Assembly (NCBI RefSeq): GCF_004348455.1
Contig: NZ_SMKA01000034.1
Location: forward strand, 1-46,097
Length of the DNA stretch: 46,097 bases
Reading direction: 5' to 3'
Source: Kribbella albertanoniae
Lineage (GTDB): Bacteria > Actinomycetota > Actinomycetes > Propionibacteriales > Kribbellaceae
Shown here in pieces: positions 7,729 to 16,453 of this stretch. A program made the translations under genes and the position numbers. The notes under the pieces were generated by a model that did not search any database, was not told the DNA's origin, and was given only the letters and a program-made list of their open reading frames with translations. Position 1 is the stretch's first letter; every line of letters begins with the position of its first letter.

Positions 7729-9412
7729 GGGGCTCGGGGCGGTGGACGCCGCGGGGGCGGTAGCCGAGGGCGTCGGCGTGACCCAGGTAGTCGGCGAGCA
7801 GCCAGACGACCGACAGCCACATCTCGGTGCCTTGCAGGCCGGGGATCGCGCGGTCGTCGGTGCCGTTCGGGGCGAAGGCGAAACCCTCGCCATCGACCCA
7901 GCGGTCGAGGATGCGGGCGAGCTGCTCCTCGGCCCAGCGGCGCGCGTCTTGTTCGCCGTACGACGTTTGTTTCCGGGCCAGCCAGAGTGGGTGGATCACG
8001 TCGAGGACGTTGCAGGCGTTGTCGTTGTCGCCGGTGAACATCCGGCGGTCGTTGCTATGGGCAAGTACTGTGGCAACGGCCTGCTCGGGATACGGCAACG
8101 GCAGGCCGAACTGCGCGTAGGTGCCGCGGGTCAGACGATAGAAACCGTTCACCACTTGGAGCCAGCCGTCGTCGGGGTGCGGACTCCCCCAAGCGCCGGT
8201 CTTCGGGTCGGCGTTGATGGTGAGCCAACCGATCAAGGGGTCGAGGCCGGCGCGGTCCTGGTGATCGTGGGCGTTGCGGGCGATCGCCGTACCGAGGGCG
8301 TCGATCGCTGCACCGGCCGACCAGGCATTTCTTGCCCAGGGCAACTGGTCGAGTTCGGCGGTGGTAAAACTCGTGTCGATGGGGTGTTCGAAGCTGCTGC
8401 CGAGGACTTGGAGGGCGTAGCCGACACACAGCACGTGGTACGGCGCTTCGCCTTGCAGGACTGTGAGTTGGGCGTCGGACGGGATCGCGAGACCGGCGTC
8501 GGAGAGGTCTCCTGGTGCGACCAGTCCGGTCTTCGGATCCTGGCGCGCACGGAGGCGGCGGACGAGGTCGTCACGGGTGTGGCCCGCCGGAGTACGCCGT
8601 ACCAGTAGGTCGGCGATCTCGACGGCGTCGCACCACGGCCGGACTGCGGGCTTGTGGTCGAGACCGGGGCGGTCGACGAACCGCTCACCATCCCAGGAAC
8701 GAGCCACTACGTCGTCCACCTGGTCCCGAGCGCGAGCCGCAAAAGCATTAAGCAGGGAAGGCAGTTCGCCTTGGAAGGTGGTGAGGGGGATGGAGGCACG
8801 AGCGGCCGAGCCCGGGAAGGTGGTTGGCGCGGTAGCAGTTGGGGCGGGTTCGTCGGGGAGGCGGGAGCGGAGGACTCGGGCTGGGTTTCCGGCTGCGATC
8901 GTGTTCGGCGGCACGTCCTTCGTGACGATGGCGCCGGCGCCGATGATGGTGTGGGGACCGATGGTGACGCCGTCGAGGATGGTGACGCCGGAGCCGATCC
9001 AGACGTCGTCGGCAATGGTGATGCCGCGGCTGGAGTGGGGCTGGCGGAAGATGGGCTCGCCGGGGGTGGTGCCGTGGTTGAAGGCGAGGATCGAGCTGTG
9101 GGCGCCGATCCGGACGCCGTCGCCGATCGTGACGCGGCCGCGGACGGCGGTGAACGGGTTGATGGTGCTGTCGGAGCCGAGGGTGATGCGGCCGGTGACG
9201 TAGGCGTGCGCCGCGATGTACGAGCGCTCCCCCATCCGCAGCTCGTCGCAATAGACGGCCGCCGACTCGGCGACGTACACCTCGGCGGCCAGGGCGACGG
9301 AGCCGGAGAGCAGCGTCTGGCGCTCGGACTGGCGGGCACGCTCGGCCGGCGTGGCGGTCCGGGCGTACTCCCACGGCAGGAAATCCAGTCGCAACGGCTC
9401 AGCAGCGGTCAT
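7697..9412 (-). CDS. Left-handed beta-helix acyltransferase fused to an alpha/alpha-toroid-like domain
   Basis: Residues about 35-185 contain the hexapeptide repeats of a trimeric beta-helix acyltransferase (SYIAAHAYVTGRITLGSDST, VRIGAHSSI, DDVWIGSGVTILDGVTIG, IIGAGAIVTKDVPPNTIAAG NPARVL). The INPFTAV, FNHGT and DVWIGSG segments fit the acetyl-CoA-dependent maltose/galactoside O-acetyltransferase group. Residues about 205-571 form a second helical domain with repeated aromatic motifs (RPWCDAVEIADLL, WLTINADPKTGAWG, DDGWLQVVNGFYRL, GTEMWLSVVWLLADYL) like an alpha/alpha barrel that binds carbohydrate or isoprenoid; I cannot assign its activity. It is divergent from a LacI regulator and next to a sugar ABC importer, which suggests sugar modification. 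Its 3' end overlaps the convergent LuxR gene. Confidence 0.8.
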   Translation of the reverse strand: MTAAEPLRLDFLPWEYARTATPAERARQSERQTLLSGSVALAAEVYVAESAAVYCDELRMGERSYIAAHAYVTGRITLGSDSTINPFTAVRGRVTIGDGVRIGAHSSILAFNHGTTPGEPIFRQPHSSRGITIADDVWIGSGVTILDGVTIGPHTIIGAGAIVTKDVPPNTIAAGNPARVLRSRLPDEPAPTATAPTTFPGSAARASIPLTTFQGELPSLLNAFAARARDQVDDVVARSWDGERFVDRPGLDHKPAVRPWCDAVEIADLLVRRTPAGHTRDDLVRRLRARQDPKTGLVAPGDLSDAGLAIPSDAQLTVLQGEAPYHVLCVGYALQVLGSSFEHPIDTSFTTAELDQLPWARNAWSAGAAIDALGTAIARNAHDHQDRAGLDPLIGWLTINADPKTGAWGSPHPDDGWLQVVNGFYRLTRGTYAQFGLPLPYPEQAVATVLAHSNDRRMFTGDNDNACNVLDVIHPLWLARKQTSYGEQDARRWAEEQLARILDRWVDGEGFAFAPNGTDDRAIPGLQGTEMWLSVVWLLADYLGHADALGYRPRGVHRPEPLIPPRTTPWQ

Positions 9413-9413
9413 G

Positions 9414-9427
9414 GGATAACGCTATCC
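9414..9427. promoter_or_regulatory. LacI-type operator candidate at the acyltransferase start
   Basis: GGATAACGCTATCC is a near-palindrome (two symmetric mismatches) with the central CG typical of LacI-family operators. It begins 2 bp upstream of the acyltransferase ATG, where binding would block transcription or initiation. The divergent LacI gene is 68 bp away. Confidence 0.5.
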
Positions 9428-9494
9428 AACACTCAGGGATCGCGCTTGGCGCATTTGGGCGCTGCTACTCTCCCGCCATGCGGGGTGGGAGTGC

Positions 9495-10580
9495 ATGACG
9501 ACATCCGGGTCCTTGACCGACGGCGCTGACGGCGACGCCGACGGTCCGGCCGATGCTGGGCGGCGTGGTCATCGGGTCACGATCAGCGACCTGGCGCGGC
9601 AGTTGCAGATCTCCAAGGCCTCGGTCTCGTACGCGCTGAACGGCCGCGCCGGGGTCAGCGAGGAGACCCGGCAGCGAGTGCTCGACCTGGCCGAGGAGCT
9701 CGGTTTCCACCCGAATTCGGCCGCCGTCGCGCTGTCGGCGAGCCGAACGCGCACGATCGGAATCGTGATCGCGCGCGACCCGACGCTGATCTCGACCGAG
9801 GCGTTCTACATGCGCACCCTGGTCGGCATCGAGCAGTACCTCAACGAGGTCGACTCGTCGCTCCTGCTGCGCCTCACCGGCGAGAACGGCGAAGACCTCG
9901 ACGTACTGCGGCGCTGGTCGCGGCAGGGCCGGGTCGACGGGTTCGTGCTGTTCGACGAGCACCAGAACGACCCGAGAGTCCCGCTGCTGCGAGAGCTCGG
10001 CGTGCCGTGCGTCGTGGTCAGCTCCAACGCTCCGGACGATGGCGTCGGCCGGCTGATCAGTCGGCCGGACGAGACCGTGACACTGCTGCTCGACCACCTC
10101 GCCGAGCTCGGTCACCGCGAGATCGCCCACGTCAGCGGGCCGTTCCATTTCATCCACGAACAGCTCCGCGTCCAGCTCCTTCGCGAGTACGCCGAACGTC
10201 GCGGAATCACCGTCCGCCATGTCGAGGGCAACTACCGCTACGAGGACGGCGCCGACCACACCCGGCGCCTGCTCACCGGCCCGGACCGCCCGACCGCGGT
10301 CATCCTCGGCAACGACCTGATGGCCGTGGCCGCGCTCCGCGTGACCACCGAGCTGGGCATCGACGTACCCGGCGAGGTTTCGATCCTCGCCTGGGACGAC
10401 TCGCCGCTGTGCGAACTGGCCGGCCCCGGCATCACCGCCGTCGACCAGCAGACGATGGAGCGCGGCCGCGCCGCCGCCGACCTCCTCCTCCGCCTCGCCG
10501 CAGGCCAGGAGGAGCTCCACGACGAGGCCCCGCCAGGTCTGCTGCGGGTGCGCACTTCTTCGGGTCCCGCCCGCAGCTGA
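9495..10580 (+). CDS. LacI-family transcriptional regulator
   Basis: ATG 9495 follows GGTGGGAG at 7-10 nt. The 361-residue protein opens with a disordered acidic tail, then the LacI HTH (VTISDLARQLQISKASVSYA, LNGRAGVSEETRQRVLDLAE, ELGFHPNSAAVALSASRT; residues about 30-80). This is followed by the periplasmic-binding-like ligand domain (IGIVIARDP, GRVDGFVLFDEHQND, IAHVSGPFHFI, PTAVILGNDLMAVAALR, VSILAWDDSPLCELAGPGIT, then AVDQQTMERGRAAADLLL). It probably represses the downstream binding-protein/permease operon and the divergent acyltransferase until a sugar binds. Both promoters contain centre-CG palindromes. Confidence 0.93.
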   Translation: MTTSGSLTDGADGDADGPADAGRRGHRVTISDLARQLQISKASVSYALNGRAGVSEETRQRVLDLAEELGFHPNSAAVALSASRTRTIGIVIARDPTLISTEAFYMRTLVGIEQYLNEVDSSLLLRLTGENGEDLDVLRRWSRQGRVDGFVLFDEHQNDPRVPLLRELGVPCVVVSSNAPDDGVGRLISRPDETVTLLLDHLAELGHREIAHVSGPFHFIHEQLRVQLLREYAERRGITVRHVEGNYRYEDGADHTRRLLTGPDRPTAVILGNDLMAVAALRVTTELGIDVPGEVSILAWDDSPLCELAGPGITAVDQQTMERGRAAADLLLRLAAGQEELHDEAPPGLLRVRTSSGPARS

Positions 10581-10651
10581 CTACTCTGGGCGAGAGTGAT
10601 CGCACCCAGTGACGGGGACGTCACGAGGGCGTAACAAAGGGCCCGCAACTG

Positions 10652-10686
10652 AACCGGTTAGGGTTTCGGTGCTTAACCGGTTAGGG
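10652..10686. promoter_or_regulatory. Twin LacI-type operators (AACCGGTTAGGG direct repeats)
   Basis: AACCGGTTAGGG occurs twice (10652-10663 and 10675-10686). Each contains the perfect palindrome AACCGGTT with central CG; the centres are 23 bp apart. The pair lies between the LacI gene and the binding-protein gene, starting about 80 bp upstream of its GTG. A role as operators of the importer operon is inferred. Confidence 0.6.
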
Positions 10687-10733
10687 ACATAGTGGGCCCC
10701 ACATCATGACCGCGCGAGGACGAGGAGTCCGAC

Positions 10734-12047
10734 GTGAGATTGCGTTCGCTTGTAGCCGCCGTAGCGGCGACCGCTCTGGGAGTCGGCCTGGCCGCCTGCG
10801 GAGGTGGGGATTCCGGCTCCGACGGGGGCTCGGGTGGGGATCAGACGCTGACCTACTGGGCCAGCAACCAGGGCACCAGCCTGGACAACGACAAGCAGGT
10901 CCTGATCCCGGTGCTGGAGCAGTTCACCAAGGACACCGGGATCAAGGTCAACCTCGAGGTGATCGGCTGGAACGACCTGCAGACGCGGATCCAGACCGCG
11001 ATCACCTCCGGCCAGGCGCCGGACGTGGTCAACATCGGCAACACCTGGGCGGCGTCGCTGCAGGCGACCGGGGCGTTCCTCCCGTTCGACAACGACGCGA
11101 TGACGGCGATCGGGGGTAAGGACAAGTTCGTGCCGACGGCTCTGGCGACCGGCGGCAAGGCAGGCGAGGACGTGACCTCGGTCCCGCTCTACGGTCTGGC
11201 CTACGGCCTGTACTACAACAAGGCGATGTTCGCCGCTGCAGGTCTGCAGCCGCCGAAGACCTGGGAAGAGATGGTCACCGCAGCGCAGAAGCTGACCAAC
11301 CCCGCGAAGAACCAATGGGGGATGGCGCTGGCCGCCGGCAGCTACACCGAGAACGTGCACTTCGCGTTCATCAACGGCGCGCAGAACAAGTCCGAGTGGT
11401 TCGACGCCGAGGGCAAGCCGACCTTCACCAGCGACGGCAACGTCCAGGGCGTGCTGCGGTACCTCGACCTGATGCAGAAGGACAAGGTCGCGAACCCGTC
11501 CAACGCGCAGTACGACAACGGCACCAAGTCGGTCAACGACTTCGCGACCAAGAAGGTCGCGATGGTGATCAACCAGAACAACGCCGACTCCTCGATCGTT
11601 GCCAACGGCATGAAAGCCGGCGAGTACGGCGTCGTCCCGTTCCCGTCGCCTGCTGGTGGCGAGCCGGTGGCCAGCCACGTGGCCGGGATCAACCTGTCGG
11701 TCTTCAAGAACACCAAGCACAAGGACTCGACGCTGAAGTTCGTCAAGTACATGACGGACGCGCAGACCCAGACCACACTGGGCAAGCCGTTCGCGTCGCT
11801 GCCGGTGCTGAAGGACGCCAAGCCGGTGTTCACCACCGACGCGGCCGAGGCGGCGATCTTCCAGGACATCTACAACACCAAGTCCAAGCCGCTGCCGCTG
11901 GTCCCGGCCGAGGACCAGTTCGAGAGCACTGTCGGTAAGGCGATGAACAGCATGTTCGCCAAGATCGCGACCGGCGGGACGGTCAGCGCCGACGAAGTGA
12001 AAGCCGCGCTGAAGACCGCCGAGGACCAAGTGGCCGCAGGCAGCTGA
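10734..12047 (+). CDS. Sugar ABC transporter substrate-binding lipoprotein
   Basis: GTG 10734 is preceded by GAGGAG at 8 nt. The 437-residue protein starts with a type II signal peptide (MRLRSLVAAVAATALGVGLA with lipobox LAAC, lipidated Cys22) followed by a Gly/Ser/Asp linker. The mature part fits family-1 extracellular binding proteins (LTYWASNQGTSLDN, FTKDTGIKVNLEVIGWNDLQ, SGQAPDVVNIGNTW, LYGLAYGLYYNKAMFAAAGL, PPKTWEEMVTAAQKL, VAGINLSVFKNTKHKDSTLK). It captures an oligo- or monosaccharide outside the cell for the two permeases that follow; the sugar cannot be named. It overlaps the first permease gene by one base. Confidence 0.95.
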   Translation: MRLRSLVAAVAATALGVGLAACGGGDSGSDGGSGGDQTLTYWASNQGTSLDNDKQVLIPVLEQFTKDTGIKVNLEVIGWNDLQTRIQTAITSGQAPDVVNIGNTWAASLQATGAFLPFDNDAMTAIGGKDKFVPTALATGGKAGEDVTSVPLYGLAYGLYYNKAMFAAAGLQPPKTWEEMVTAAQKLTNPAKNQWGMALAAGSYTENVHFAFINGAQNKSEWFDAEGKPTFTSDGNVQGVLRYLDLMQKDKVANPSNAQYDNGTKSVNDFATKKVAMVINQNNADSSIVANGMKAGEYGVVPFPSPAGGEPVASHVAGINLSVFKNTKHKDSTLKFVKYMTDAQTQTTLGKPFASLPVLKDAKPVFTTDAAEAAIFQDIYNTKSKPLPLVPAEDQFESTVGKAMNSMFAKIATGGTVSADEVKAALKTAEDQVAAGS

Positions 12048-13018
12048 TGTCGGTCGCCACCCACGAAGCGACGCCGGCGGCCACCAAGCCGCCGGCTCGC
12101 AAGTCCAAGCCGGAGATCCGTCCTGGTCTGAGCCGTTGGTTGCCCTACGCACTGGTGGCGCCGGCGGTCCTGATGGAGCTCGTCATCCACATCATCCCGA
12201 TGCTGGTCGGGATCTGGATGAGTTTCGTCAAGCTGACCAAGTTCTTCATCGCGAACTGGTCGGCCGCCCCGAGCGCCGGGATCAACAACTACAAGGTCGC
12301 GCTCGACTTCGACAACGCGGTCGGCGAGGGACTGCTGAAGTCGTTCGGCGTCACGCTGATCTTCTCGCTCGTCACGGTCGCGCTCTCCTGGGTGCTCGGG
12401 ATGGCGGCCGCGGTGGCGCTGCAGCCGACGTTCCGCGGCCGGAGCCTCGTGCGCACGTTGTTCCTGGTCCCCTACGCACTTCCGGCGTACGCCGGGATCC
12501 TGACCTGGAACTTCATGCTGCAGCGCGACACCGGCGCCGTGAATCACGTGCTGACCCAACTGGGGGCCGATGACAAGCCGTTCTGGCTGATCGGGAGCAA
12601 TGCCTTGTTCTCGCTCATCACGGTGGCCACCTGGAAGCTGTGGACGTTCGCGTTCCTCACCCTGATGGCCGGGCTGCAGAGCATTCCGCGCGACCAGTAC
12701 GAAGCGGCCGCCGTGGACGGGGCCGGCAACCTGCGGCAGTGGCGCAACATCACCCTCCCGGCGTTGCGCCCGGTCAACCTGGTGCTGGTGCTCGTGTTGT
12801 TCCTGTGGACGTTCAGCGACTTCAACACGCCGTACGTGCTGTTCGGTACGGCGCAGCCGCCGGCCGGTGACCTGATCACCTTCCACATCTACAACGCGTC
12901 GTTCCTGACCTGGAACTTCGGTTCCGGTGCCGCGATGTCCGTGCTGCTGCTGATCTTCCTGATGATTGTCACCGGCATCTATCTCTTCGTGACAGGAAGG
13001 AAGACTCGCCGTGCTTGA
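12047..13018 (+). CDS. Sugar ABC transporter permease, MalF type
   Basis: The 323-residue inner-membrane protein has a cytoplasmic Lys-rich N-tail and about six membrane segments. The EAA loop reads QYEAAAVDGAGNLRQWRNIT, then LPALRPVN, and docks the ATPase. The start ATG overlaps the stop of the binding-protein gene (TGATG). With the next gene it forms the heterodimeric channel. No ATPase gene follows, as is usual for actinobacterial importers that share a common MsiK-like ATPase encoded elsewhere (established for Streptomyces; inferred here). Confidence 0.95.
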   Translation: MSVATHEATPAATKPPARKSKPEIRPGLSRWLPYALVAPAVLMELVIHIIPMLVGIWMSFVKLTKFFIANWSAAPSAGINNYKVALDFDNAVGEGLLKSFGVTLIFSLVTVALSWVLGMAAAVALQPTFRGRSLVRTLFLVPYALPAYAGILTWNFMLQRDTGAVNHVLTQLGADDKPFWLIGSNALFSLITVATWKLWTFAFLTLMAGLQSIPRDQYEAAAVDGAGNLRQWRNITLPALRPVNLVLVLVLFLWTFSDFNTPYVLFGTAQPPAGDLITFHIYNASFLTWNFGSGAAMSVLLLIFLMIVTGIYLFVTGRKTRRA

Positions 13019-13850
13019 GACCAAAGGCTTCAAGGCGTACCGAGCCGTCGTACTGGTGGTGCTCGGTCTCTTCGTGACGATCCCGCTCTACGTCATGGTG
13101 ACGTCCTCGCTGAAACCGCTCAAGGACGTCCAGGGTGCGTTCACCTGGTGGCCGTCGAACCTGACCATCGCGCCGTTCATCGACATGTGGAAAACGGTGC
13201 CGTTGGCAAGGTACTTCGTGAACTCCACCATCGTCTCGGTGGTCGCGACGCTGCTCTCGGTGGCGCTCGCGATCCTGGCCGCGTTCGCGGTGTCCCGGTT
13301 CAAGTTCCGCGGGCGGACGGTGTTCACCACCACGGTGCTGTCGACGCAGATGTTCCCCGGCGTGCTGTTCCTGCTGCCGTTGTTCCTGATCTTCGTCAAC
13401 ATCAACAACCAGTTCGGGCTGCAACTGGTCGGGACGCGACTCGGGCTGATCATCACGTACCTGACGTTCAGCCTGCCGTTCTCGATCTGGATGCTGGCCG
13501 GGTACTTCGACAGCATCCCGCGCGAGCTGGACGAGGCGGCGCTCGTGGACGGCTGCGGCCCGATGGGCGCACTGTGGCGCGTGGTTCTGCCGGCCGCCCG
13601 GCCAGGCGTGATCGCCGTCGCGATCTACTCCTTTATGACTGCGTGGGGTGAGGTGTTGTTCGCCTCCGTGATGACGACAGAAGCGAACAGAACACTGTCA
13701 GTGGGACTGCGGCAATACTCGACCCAGACCAACATCTACTGGAACCAGATCATGGCCGCGGCCCTCGTGGTCAGCATCCCGGTCGTGATCGGCTTTTTGC
13801 TTGCTCAGCGCCACTTCGTCGCCGGCGTTACCGCAGGAGCAGTTAAATAG
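13011..13850 (+). CDS. Sugar ABC transporter permease, MalG type
   Basis: The 279-residue partner permease starts at GTG 13011, overlapping the upstream gene by 8 bp. It has six predicted membrane segments and the EAA motif LDEAALVDGCGPMGALWRVV, then LPAARPG. The periplasmic segment after the first helix (YVMVTSSLKPLKDVQGAFTW) is typical of carbohydrate uptake family 1 permeases. It completes the importer operon; the following MaoC gene starts 5 bp downstream and may be read through. Confidence 0.95.
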   Translation: MLETKGFKAYRAVVLVVLGLFVTIPLYVMVTSSLKPLKDVQGAFTWWPSNLTIAPFIDMWKTVPLARYFVNSTIVSVVATLLSVALAILAAFAVSRFKFRGRTVFTTTVLSTQMFPGVLFLLPLFLIFVNINNQFGLQLVGTRLGLIITYLTFSLPFSIWMLAGYFDSIPRELDEAALVDGCGPMGALWRVVLPAARPGVIAVAIYSFMTAWGEVLFASVMTTEANRTLSVGLRQYSTQTNIYWNQIMAAALVVSIPVVIGFLLAQRHFVAGVTAGAVK

Positions 13851-13855
13851 AGGGT

Positions 13856-14308
13856 ATGTACCTCGAGGACTACGTGGTGGGGACCCGGACCGAGCATCCG
13901 GGCCGGGTCCTGGTCGGCCAGGGGGAGATCGTCGAATTCGCCCAGCGGTTCGACCCGCAGTACTTCCATGTGGACCCGGCCGCCGCGGCGAACGGGCCGT
14001 ATCACGGCCTGATCGCCAGCGGCTGGCACACCGCAGGGCTGATGATGCGCCTGTACGCCGATCAATACCTGTCCAAGGTGGCCAGCCTCGGCGGCCCCGG
14101 TGTCGACGAACTGCGCTGGCACCTCCCGGTCCGCCCCGGTGACGTCCTACGTCTCACCACCGAGGTCCTCCAGGCCGACCGCTCCCGCTCCAAGCCCGAC
14201 CGCGGCCTGGTCCGGACCCGCGCCGAGCTCTACAACCAGGACAACACCCTGGTCCTGTCCTGCATCGCCCTCAACCTGATCGGCGCCAAGGGGCCTCCGC
14301 GCCCTTAG
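13856..14308 (+). CDS. MaoC-family hot-dog dehydratase/hydratase
   Basis: ATG 13856 follows GAGGG. The 150-residue single hot-dog protein has the R-hydratase-type signature FAQRFDPQYFHVDPAAAANG, then PYHGLIASGWHTAGLMMR, with the Asp and His positions of the hydratase motif present. Such enzymes hydrate trans-2-enoyl thioesters or act in related acyl conversions; the substrate is unknown. It lies 5 bp after the sugar permease operon but has no obvious functional tie to it. The stop overlaps that of the convergent gene. Confidence 0.88.
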   Translation: MYLEDYVVGTRTEHPGRVLVGQGEIVEFAQRFDPQYFHVDPAAAANGPYHGLIASGWHTAGLMMRLYADQYLSKVASLGGPGVDELRWHLPVRPGDVLRLTTEVLQADRSRSKPDRGLVRTRAELYNQDNTLVLSCIALNLIGAKGPPRP

Positions 14309-15153
14309 GAGTAGCCGCGGATGTAGAAGTTGGTGGAGTAGTACGTCGAGTACCGATCGCCTTTGCCGACCGTCGCTCCGCTGTAGCCGTTCGTCGAGAC
14401 GCGGTAGAGGCCCTCGAACGCCAGATCCCTGGCCGAATTCGGACCGCTGTCCGGGATGCTCGCGCCCGGGATGGCGAAGGCGACCATCCGCTGCCGGATC
14501 GCCGGGTCCTTGACGAACCACGGCAGCACGTTCGGAAGTCCTTGTTTCAGCGCGGCGATCGCGCCCTTGATGCACTGCGGGCAGTCCTTCACCCGGGCCG
14601 AGGAGCCACCGCTGATCGAGATCCGCTCGACGTAAGCCTTGTTCCGGTAGTCGGCGTGGACGGTGACCCCCAGGTTGCCCTTCTCGCACTGGATGCCGAG
14701 GATCTTCTCGTCCTTGCAGGTGTAGCCCTTGGACTTCAGCGTCTTGACGGCACCGTTGAGCGTCAGGCCGGGCATGCAGCCACGGCACGGCTGCGCCGGT
14801 TGGGTGGCCGGAGCGCTGGGGCTGGTGTCGTTGGCGGGTTCGGTGGGGCTGCCGCCGTCGCTGGGCGTGCTCGGGGCGTCGCTCGTCGGCTGGGAGGTGA
14901 CTGGCGTCGTACCGGCGGTGTCGTCGGAGCCGCCGGTGAAGCGGGTGATCACGAAGAGACCCGCGCCCAGGACCACCATGACGACGACCACGGTGAACAC
15001 GATCAGGATGGTCTTGTTGCTCCCGGACGGCGGCGGGGGCGGCGGATAGCCGCCGTACTGCTGCTGTCCGTACGGCGGCTGCCCCTGGTACTGCGGCTGC
15101 TGGCCGTACGGCTGCTGTGGGGGCTGGCCATAAGGGGGCTGCTGATTGCTCAC
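14305..15153 (-). CDS. Pro/Gln/Tyr-rich single-pass membrane protein with extracellular domain
   Basis: I chose GTG 15153 (VSNQQPPYGQPPQQPYG) because a TACATT -10-like box ends 6 nt before it, the arrangement of a leaderless transcript; an upstream in-frame start would add an unrelated tail. The 282-residue protein has a cytoplasmic Pro/Gln/Tyr/Gly-rich region (residues 1-45), one membrane helix (TILIVFTVVVVMVVLGAGLF), a Ser/Thr/Pro linker and an extracellular domain with several cysteines (QPCRGCMPG, YTCKDEKILGIQCEKG, VKDCPQCIKGAI). The Cys pairs suggest disulfides or a metal site. No named family is recognised. Confidence 0.75.
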   Translation of the reverse strand: MSNQQPPYGQPPQQPYGQQPQYQGQPPYGQQQYGGYPPPPPPSGSNKTILIVFTVVVVMVVLGAGLFVITRFTGGSDDTAGTTPVTSQPTSDAPSTPSDGGSPTEPANDTSPSAPATQPAQPCRGCMPGLTLNGAVKTLKSKGYTCKDEKILGIQCEKGNLGVTVHADYRNKAYVERISISGGSSARVKDCPQCIKGAIAALKQGLPNVLPWFVKDPAIRQRMVAFAIPGASIPDSGPNSARDLAFEGLYRVSTNGYSGATVGKGDRYSTYYSTNFYIRGYS

Positions 15154-15178
15154 CGGCACAATGTAGTGAACCGCTGGT

Positions 15179-16453
15179 TCAGGCGAAGAGCTTCTCGCCC
15201 CAGTACGACCCAGGTGTGACACCACCGGGACATGCGAAGATGCCGGACCCGACGTGGTGGATGTACTCGTTCAGGACGTCGGTGCGGGCCAGTTGGGTCT
15301 GGATCGGGATGAACTGCTTGCGCGGATCGCGTTGGTAGGCGAGGAAGAACAGCCCGGCGTCCAACCGGCCTAGACCATCCGAACCATCGACGAAGTTGTA
15401 CCCGCGCCGCAGCAGCTCCGCCCCGTTGTTGAACTGCGGGTGCGCGAGCCGGACGTGCGCCTCCATCGGAATCTTCAGCTCGCCGTCGGAGCCCTTGGCA
15501 ACGAAATCGATCGGGTCGAACTCCTCGGCCTTGCCGAGCGGTGCGCCGGTGCCCTTGCCGCGACCGATGATCGTCTCCTGCTCACCGAGCGAGGTCCGGT
15601 CCCAGATCTCGATGTTCATCCGGATCCGGCGCGACACCAGGTACGAGCCGCCGATCATCCACTCCGCGCCGTCCTCGGGCTGGACCCAGAGGTGCTGCTC
15701 GAGCTTCTCGGCGTCCTCGAGCTTCAGGTTGTTCGTGCCGTCCTTGAAGCCGAACAGGTTCCGCGGGGTCGTCTGCGCCCGCGAGGTCGACGACGTCCGC
15801 CCGAAGCCCAGCTGCGAGTAGCGCACGGCGACCCGGCCGAACCCGATCCGGGCCAGGTTGCGGATCGCGTGGACGGCGACCTGTGGATCGTCCGAACAAG
15901 CCTGTACGGCGATGTCGCCGCCGGACCGTCCTGGCTCGATGTCGTCACCGATGAAGTGCGGAAGGTCGACGAGCGCGGCGGGCCGCTTCGAGGCCAGCCC
16001 GAACCGCTTGTCGAACAGCGAAGCCCCGAACCCGATCGTCAAGGTGAGCCGGGCCGGCGGCAGGCCGACCGCCTCACCGGTGTCCTCCGGCGGAGAGCCG
16101 CCCGGCCCGTTCACAGCGCCGTACTGACCGATGTCACGGCCGGCCGTGAGCAGCGCGGCCGCGGCCGTCCACTCCTTCAGCAACGCGATCAGGTCGTCAC
16201 GCTTGGTCGTGGTCACATCGAACGCGGCGAAGTGCAACCGATCCTGCGCCGCGGTGACGATCCCCGCCTGATGCGGTCCGTGGAACTCGACCGGGCCGGT
16301 GGTGTCCGCCGCCTGCGACTCCTCGCCGGACAGTACGGAATGAGCGGCGTACCCGGCGACTCCGGTCGCGACCGCGGCACCCGCCGCGCCGAACAGGCCA
16401 CGGCGGGAGATGCCCTTACGGGGAGCGTCTTCAGCGCTGGATTCTGGCGTCAT
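15179..16453 (-). CDS. efeB: DyP-type peroxidase / deferrochelatase EfeB
   Basis: The 424-residue protein begins with a Tat signal (KGISRRGLFGAAGAAVATGV), so it folds before export. The dye-decolorizing peroxidase fold carries the GxxDG motif as FGFKDGTNN, with the distal Asp, and the proximal-His region EAHVRLAHPQFNNG; the segment YLVSRRIRMNIEIWD is also typical. In EfeUOB systems EfeB takes part in ferrous iron oxidation or haem iron release outside the membrane. The start overlaps the efeO stop (ATGA at 16450-16453), which supports co-translation. The 3' end lies 25 bp from the next gene on this strand. Confidence 0.95.
   Translation of the reverse strand: MTPESSAEDAPRKGISRRGLFGAAGAAVATGVAGYAAHSVLSGEESQAADTTGPVEFHGPHQAGIVTAAQDRLHFAAFDVTTTKRDDLIALLKEWTAAAALLTAGRDIGQYGAVNGPGGSPPEDTGEAVGLPPARLTLTIGFGASLFDKRFGLASKRPAALVDLPHFIGDDIEPGRSGGDIAVQACSDDPQVAVHAIRNLARIGFGRVAVRYSQLGFGRTSSTSRAQTTPRNLFGFKDGTNNLKLEDAEKLEQHLWVQPEDGAEWMIGGSYLVSRRIRMNIEIWDRTSLGEQETIIGRGKGTGAPLGKAEEFDPIDFVAKGSDGELKIPMEAHVRLAHPQFNNGAELLRRGYNFVDGSDGLGRLDAGLFFLAYQRDPRKQFIPIQTQLARTDVLNEYIHHVGSGIFACPGGVTPGSYWGEKLFA

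Noticed and set aside
12047..13850. Missing ATPase as evidence of a broken ABC operon
   Set aside because: Actinobacterial sugar importers of this family commonly lack a local ATPase and use a shared one, so absence here is normal.
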